Position numbers and translations under genes: made by a program. Below, piece after piece: positions 5,353 through 9,448 of a stretch of 9,448 bases of DNA. Source of the DNA: an uncultured Fibrobacterota bacterium (GTDB taxonomy: Bacteria > Fibrobacterota > Chitinivibrionia > Chitinivibrionales > Chitinispirillaceae); NCBI GenBank assembly GCA_903888815.1, contig CAISVC010000261.1:1-9448 (forward strand), written 5' to 3'. Each line of letters starts with the position of its first letter. Within the stretch, counting starts at the first letter, position 1. Below the pieces are notes generated by a model. That model was not told where the DNA came from. It did not search any database and saw nothing but the letters and a program-made list of their open reading frames with translations.

Positions 5353-8043
5353 ATGAATACCTCTTTGCTTGTGAAAAAATCCTTGTCCGTGCCAGTGATC
5401 TTCCTTCTTTTTTTCGGTTCCGGCGTTTGCGGGCTGATGTATCAGGTAATCTGGGTGCGAATGTTCGGGTTGGTTTTCGGCAATACGCTTTTTGCCTCGA
5501 GTACGGTACTTACCGCGTTTATGGCCGGCCTGGCGATAGGAAGTTTTTTTGCAGGGAAATACCTTTCGCAACGGAATGACGTCCTTCGTCTTTACGCTTT
5601 TATGGAACTCTTCATCGGGATCTGCGGGTTCCTGATGCCTTTGGCAATAACAGCAATGTCAACCATGTATGCTTTGATCTATCAGAGTTTTCATCCATCG
5701 TTTGAACTGTTGACGATTATCCGGTTTTGCCTCTCGTTTGGACTTTGTGTACTGCCCTGTACGTTTATGGGGGCGACCCTCCCACTATTAAGCAGATATA
5801 TCGCCGAAGGCCACTCCCGCAAAGAGGAGGTTCCCGGAAAACTATATGGAATAAATACCGTGGGGGCGGTTTTCGGGTGTTTTGCGGCAGGTTTTATTCT
5901 TATTAAAGCTGTCGGCATTGCTCAAACAGGAATTATCGCGGCCATAGTAAATAGTATCGTTGCTGTTGCAGCATATATTCTGTTTAAAAAAGACGCTGAA
6001 AACCTGCCTGATAAAAGAAATAGTCTCATAACTGCAAATGGCGGCACGAGAATCAGCCTGCCTGAAAAAATAGTGATAACATCCTGCGCCCTTTCCGGTT
6101 TTGCCGCTCTTGCGCTTGAAATAGCCTGGACAAAAGCTCTGGCAAGGACCTTTCAGATGGTCTGGTCTTTGCAGATGGATTCCTATGCGTTTGTTGCCAT
6201 GCTTGCGGTGTTGCTGGCCGGGATCGGGGTTGGAAGTTATTTGATTTCGATGATTATTCACCGGATAAAAAAACACAGCCGGGTATTATATGGAGTTCAG
6301 TTCCTGCTTGGCGTTTCGATTATTGCATCGATTGCTGTCATCCAGCATCCGATCTATTTCAGGGATGGCCTTAATTCTTTCGTCAATATGCCTTTTATAT
6401 CTGGCGTAACTTTATTTTTTGTCAAATTCCTGGGTGCGCAAGCCTTGATGCAAATAGTATTAGCCGCGGCAATGATTTTCATACCAGCGGTTTTAATGGG
6501 GATCGCGTTTCCATTGTTTGCGGTACTCTGTCTTCACGTGACCGGCAATATCGGAAGAAGCGTTGGTACCATCTACTCTGCCAATACGGTGGGCGGTATT
6601 CTGGGCTCGCTTGTGGCCGGTTTTGTTCTGATCCCTGCCATTGGTCTCCTGCCGACGATAGCTTTATCAGCCTGTTTTTATTTCATTACCTCGCTGGCCG
6701 TTTTATTTATCGCCAGCGAGACGGGTATTGTCAGATGGGTGACGGCTGCTGTGATCGCCGGCCTTGTTTTAGCAGCGCTGCACGCAACCGATTTCAATTA
6801 TTCCCATTTTTTCTTGTCTGCAATGCAGTCGCCATCTCCCGGTAACGACGAGAAAATCATTTTTTTTAAAGAGCATGCCGACGGAGCGATACTGGTTAAA
6901 GAGAGCAATCGCTCCGGGAAAGAAATGCTCAATGATGGCGTTATCGTCGCGGCTGCTGCGGGGCCGAATCTTTTCTCCCATATTTTCCCGGCCCATTTGG
7001 TTTCATTGCTTTCGAATGGCCTCCGGGACATGCTGGTGATCGGGTCCGGATGCGGAGTGACCAGCGGTTCGATGCTGCTCTATGATGAAGTGACGCGACT
7101 GGATGCCGTAGAGATAAACAGCGGAATAATCGGACCGGCGAAAAGATATTTTTCCGATGCGAATAATAACGCGTTTTCGAATACAAAGCTCAATCTGATC
7201 ATTCAGGACGGCAAAAATTTTATAAAGATGACCGACAAAAGCTACGATGTGATCTACTCGAGTCCGAGCCTGCCCCAGGCAAACCAGGGAAGTGCGGGTC
7301 TTTTTACAAGGGAGTTCTTTGAGGATTGTAAAAAAAAACTTAAAAAAGGCGGTCTCCAGTGTCTGTGGATACCGCTGCATATGTATCAGCCGGAAGAATT
7401 TTTAATAATCATGAAGACCTTCATCGCGGTTTATCAGCATGTCTCATTATGGCATCCGCCGCAGACCGAACTATCGACAGGATTGGCATATCTGATCGGG
7501 TCGGATGCCGCAGTTGATCCGGATTATCGAATGATCGCCGAAAAGCTGAACAGACCGGGAATCATCCGCGATATACTGCGCCTTGAAGACGGTGGTTTTC
7601 GAACACCCGAGGAGTTCATTGCCATGTTTTCCATGGGAGGAAAAAAACTGAGAAATATGACGGCAGACATTACGTCGATTAATACCGATAACCATCCTGT
7701 GGTCGAATTTTATAAGCGAACAGGGGATTTGATGCAATCGGCAATCATGAGCAAAATTAAGCTCATTGAGCTGCTCGGAAAAAATTCTGAGGATCCGTAT
7801 CCTTATATAAAAAACATTCCGGACGGGTGCCGCGATACGGTTAAAAATCAGCTGGCAAGATTATATGAGGGGAATCAGTATCTGATGATGGGACATGCCG
7901 CACGCACGTACAGGGAATTCCTCTCAGCGGTCGGAAGCTGCCCTCCGGAAATTGATGCGAGGATCAATCACTATTATTCCCTTGCATTTACCTTAATGCC
8001 GGAGAATCTTTTCCTAAGGAATTATTTTACACAAGAGCGGTAA
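5353..8043 (+). CDS. Polytopic membrane protein fused to a spermidine-synthase-like domain
   Basis: Starting at the ATG at 5353, the product has 896 residues. Residues 10 to about 480 are an MFS-like membrane region of roughly 12 or more segments, built as two repeats: LYGINTVGAVFGCFAAGF (164-181) mirrors IYSANTVGGILGSLVAGF (407-424). Residues about 515-790 are a cytoplasmic Rossmann domain of the spermidine synthase family: LVIGSGCG (561-568), AVEIN (585-589), QDGKNF (618-623), YDVIYSSPSLP (631-641) and GLFTREFFE. TDNHPVVEFY is the usual closing motif of such fusions. The aspartates of true aminopropyltransferases are replaced where expected (N589; SSP at 636-638), so a different SAM-type reaction or a non-catalytic role is likely. 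The last hundred or so residues form a helical, possibly TPR-like tail. The ATG at 5353 is chosen because the longer frame from 5251 translates through a terminator; no Shine-Dalgarno precedes either. The kinase at 8075 follows after 31 bases. Confidence 0.8.
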   Translation: MNTSLLVKKSLSVPVIFLLFFGSGVCGLMYQVIWVRMFGLVFGNTLFASSTVLTAFMAGLAIGSFFAGKYLSQRNDVLRLYAFMELFIGICGFLMPLAITAMSTMYALIYQSFHPSFELLTIIRFCLSFGLCVLPCTFMGATLPLLSRYIAEGHSRKEEVPGKLYGINTVGAVFGCFAAGFILIKAVGIAQTGIIAAIVNSIVAVAAYILFKKDAENLPDKRNSLITANGGTRISLPEKIVITSCALSGFAALALEIAWTKALARTFQMVWSLQMDSYAFVAMLAVLLAGIGVGSYLISMIIHRIKKHSRVLYGVQFLLGVSIIASIAVIQHPIYFRDGLNSFVNMPFISGVTLFFVKFLGAQALMQIVLAAAMIFIPAVLMGIAFPLFAVLCLHVTGNIGRSVGTIYSANTVGGILGSLVAGFVLIPAIGLLPTIALSACFYFITSLAVLFIASETGIVRWVTAAVIAGLVLAALHATDFNYSHFFLSAMQSPSPGNDEKIIFFKEHADGAILVKESNRSGKEMLNDGVIVAAAAGPNLFSHIFPAHLVSLLSNGLRDMLVIGSGCGVTSGSMLLYDEVTRLDAVEINSGIIGPAKRYFSDANNNAFSNTKLNLIIQDGKNFIKMTDKSYDVIYSSPSLPQANQGSAGLFTREFFEDCKKKLKKGGLQCLWIPLHMYQPEEFLIIMKTFIAVYQHVSLWHPPQTELSTGLAYLIGSDAAVDPDYRMIAEKLNRPGIIRDILRLEDGGFRTPEEFIAMFSMGGKKLRNMTADITSINTDNHPVVEFYKRTGDLMQSAIMSKIKLIELLGKNSEDPYPYIKNIPDGCRDTVKNQLARLYEGNQYLMMGHAARTYREFLSAVGSCPPEIDARINHYYSLAFTLMPENLFLRNYFTQER

Positions 8044-8074
8044 TCTATCGCATGCAGGAAAGGCCGTCATATCC

Positions 8075-9196
8075 ATGCATAATGAACTTCCGGTGACCGT
8101 TTTAAAAAACATCACACTGCAGTTTGCCCTGGAGGGAGAATTTATCGCCGGGGAATTATTCGGCTCAGGGCATATCAATGATACCTACCGGCTTCAATTC
8201 CAAACCCGCGCGGGCATTCGCCGCTATATTCTCCAGCGGATAAATACCAATATCTTCAAGCAGCCGGAGAAGTTGATGGAGAACATCCTGCGCATTACCC
8301 GGTATCAATTGAAAAAGATGAAGGAGCGCGGCGAGGAAGATATCGAAAGAAAATATCTGCGGTTTTCCCCGGCAAAGAACGGTGAATATTTTTTTACGGA
8401 CAGACAGGGGAACTATTGGCGCGTCTGTCAATTTATCGAACGCACGCATACCTGCGATATTGTCCAATCGGCGGAACAGGCTTTTCTGACCGCCGCGTCA
8501 TTTGCACGGTTCCAGAAATCGCTGGTTGATCTCCCCGGCCGAAGACTGCATGAGACGATTCCGGATTTTCATAATACCGATAGGCGTTTCAGCGCATTTG
8601 CAACTGCGGTAAAAAACGATACGGCTCAGCGTGCCCGTGCATGCCTTCGGGAAATCGAATTCGCGTTTGCACGGAAAGCAGTTGCGCCGGTGCTCGTTGA
8701 CCTGATGGCCAAGAAGGCAATTCCGGAACGGATCACCCATAATGACGCCAAGCTGAATAATATCATGATTGATGACGCGACCAATAAGGCAGTCTGTGTC
8801 GTTGACCTGGATACGGTCATGCCGGGAAGTTCGCTCTATGATTTCGGAGATATGGCGCGGAGCGCTTCCTGCACAGCGGCAGAGGATGAGAAAGACCTGA
8901 AAAAAGTCGAGATTAACACAGCTATGTTCCGGGCGCTGGCATCGGGATATCTTTCCGAGGCAAAAGATTTTCTGAATAGCGAAGAAATCGGTCAACTCAT
9001 TTTCAGCGCGAAGCTTATTACTTTTGAGCAGGGGATACGGTTCCTGACCGATTATCTGAACGGCGATGTTTATTATAAAATTAAATATCCTGAGCACAAT
9101 ATAGTGAGAGCCAGAAATCAGTTTAAGCTCGTCGAATCAATCGAACAACAGGAAAAAACGTTGAATACAATGGTGAAAAAAATCGCCACCTGCTGA
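8075..9196 (+). CDS. NahK-like sugar (N-acetylhexosamine) 1-kinase, APH fold
   Basis: The 373-residue cytoplasmic protein has the aminoglycoside-phosphotransferase kinase fold and resembles N-acetylhexosamine 1-kinases (NahK), which use ATP to phosphorylate sugars such as GlcNAc or GalNAc at C1. NahK of Bifidobacterium is of similar size. Landmarks: GSGHINDTYRL (nucleotide-loop region, near 30-40), YILQRINTNIF and LMENI (about 50-72), YWRVCQFIERT (near 115), FHNTDRRF, the catalytic loop HNDAKLNN with H222, D224 and N229, and the metal-binding DLDTVMPG with D244 and D246, then LYDFGDMAR. No catalytic residue is missing. These relatives are often annotated as generic phosphotransferases or, wrongly, as mucin desulfatases. 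AGGAAAGG at 8056-8063 is a good but rather distant Shine-Dalgarno (11 bases from the ATG). The 31-base gap after the spermidine-synthase-like gene suggests one operon. No phosphorylase or nucleotidyltransferase partner is visible, so the substrate is uncertain. Confidence 0.82.
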   Translation: MHNELPVTVLKNITLQFALEGEFIAGELFGSGHINDTYRLQFQTRAGIRRYILQRINTNIFKQPEKLMENILRITRYQLKKMKERGEEDIERKYLRFSPAKNGEYFFTDRQGNYWRVCQFIERTHTCDIVQSAEQAFLTAASFARFQKSLVDLPGRRLHETIPDFHNTDRRFSAFATAVKNDTAQRARACLREIEFAFARKAVAPVLVDLMAKKAIPERITHNDAKLNNIMIDDATNKAVCVVDLDTVMPGSSLYDFGDMARSASCTAAEDEKDLKKVEINTAMFRALASGYLSEAKDFLNSEEIGQLIFSAKLITFEQGIRFLTDYLNGDVYYKIKYPEHNIVRARNQFKLVESIEQQEKTLNTMVKKIATC

Positions 9197-9259
9197 ATGA
9201 AGTATAACAACGTGCTATAGCCTCTATTCCGCCGTAATGTAAAGTCCGGTATTCTTAAT

Positions 9260-9289
9260 TTGACAAACATATCCCGAAAAGGATATATT
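9260..9289 (+). promoter_or_regulatory. Strong sigma-70-type promoter
   Basis: TTGACA (9260-9265, exact consensus -35) is followed after 18 bases by TATATT (9284-9289, near-consensus -10), predicting transcription rightward from about 9296. It lies 63 bases after the kinase stop codon. The bases between (9197-9259) show no clear terminator. It is the best promoter match in the window and probably drives the ORF starting at 9333. Confidence 0.7.
9269..9286. repeat. Inverted repeat inside the promoter, candidate operator
   Basis: ATATCC (9269-9274) and GGATAT (9281-9286) form a perfect 6-base inverted repeat around CGAAAA. It fills the spacer between the -35 and -10 boxes and overlaps the -10. 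The placement is typical of a repressor site for a dimeric regulator, but the arms are short and no regulator can be named from the sequence. Confidence 0.5.
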
Positions 9290-9332
9290 CTTTGCAGAAG
9301 GTGTTCGAGGTGAAGCCGGCGGAGGCGGGGAA

Positions 9333-9448
9333 ATGGCGGAAATATATAGTGTGTGCAAAGGAACTTTTAATTTACGCCCGCCCGGTTCCGAAAAATCAAA
9401 CCTCCTATCAGCTGTTCCAATAAAATCGGTTGTTTATTTTTTTGTTCC
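9333..9448 (+). CDS. Start of an unrecognised ORF, cut by the window end
   Basis: An ATG at 9333 opens a frame of 38 codons with no stop before the window ends. It begins MAEIYSVCKGTFNLRPPGSE and continues into a more hydrophobic stretch near VPIKSVVYFFV. GGAGG at 9321-9325 sits seven bases upstream, a good Shine-Dalgarno, and the strong promoter at 9260-9289 gives a leader of about 37 bases. I do not recognise the protein, and too little is visible to assign a domain. A competing frame opens at GTG 9301 (or TTG 9292) and closes at the TAA at 9421-9423, giving a peptide of about 40 residues; it lacks a comparable ribosome-binding site. Either or neither may be real. Confidence 0.35.
   Translation, partial: MAEIYSVCKGTFNLRPPGSEKSNLLSAVPIKSVVYFFV

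Noticed and set aside
5842..6276. 144-codon minus-strand ORF opposite the membrane domain
   Set aside because: It is antisense to the duplicated, conserved transmembrane region; its composition is not protein-like and no start signal is present.
8498..9097. 199-codon minus-strand ORF antisense to the kinase gene
   Set aside because: It lies wholly inside a gene with a complete set of kinase motifs, has no recognisable domain and no ribosome-binding site, and is best read as a shadow frame.

Overview
The window is a stretch of chromosome from a Gram-negative bacterium of moderate GC content. The evidence is signal peptides, a probable outer-membrane beta-barrel protein, and a secreted enzyme whose C-terminus resembles a type IX secretion (T9SS) sorting domain. 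A PocR-type sensor/AraC regulator, a T9SS-like tail and a membrane-fused spermidine-synthase-like protein together suggest the Fibrobacterota or a related Bacteroidota/Chlorobi-like lineage. That placement is inference from gene content; no rRNA or other taxonomic marker is present.

Layout. At the left edge (1-590, minus strand) is the 5' part of a transcriptional regulator: a complete PocR sensory domain, cut off where an AraC-type helix-turn-helix should begin. It is divergent from a secreted family GH31 alpha-glycosidase or transglycosylase (967-3738, plus), across a 376-base intergenic region holding a consensus -10 box, a short tandem repeat and a doubtful small ORF. The GH31 gene has a strong Shine-Dalgarno site and its own intrinsic terminator, so it looks monocistronic. 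Next come a predicted outer-membrane beta-barrel protein of unknown function (3885-5267), which also ends at a strong terminator; a polytopic membrane protein fused to a spermidine-synthase-like domain (5353-8043); and a sugar 1-kinase of the N-acetylhexosamine kinase (NahK) type (8075-9196). The last two are 31 bases apart and probably cotranscribed. Past them lies a near-consensus sigma-70-type promoter with an inverted repeat between its -35 and -10 boxes, leading to an ORF that runs off the window.

Working together. The left half reads as a sensor-regulated extracellular alpha-glucan unit: regulator, then secreted GH31 enzyme. The NahK-like kinase would phosphorylate a hexose or N-acetylhexosamine at C1 in the cytoplasm. 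A single pathway joining the GH31 enzyme, the barrel protein, the spermidine-synthase-like membrane protein and the kinase cannot be proved here, because the two strong terminators divide the region into at least three transcription units.

I see no CRISPR array, IS element, tRNA, rRNA or recognised defence system. The most unusual items are the spermidine-synthase-like fusion, with altered active-site residues and a start that falls directly behind a terminator, and the promoter with the built-in inverted repeat at the right edge.
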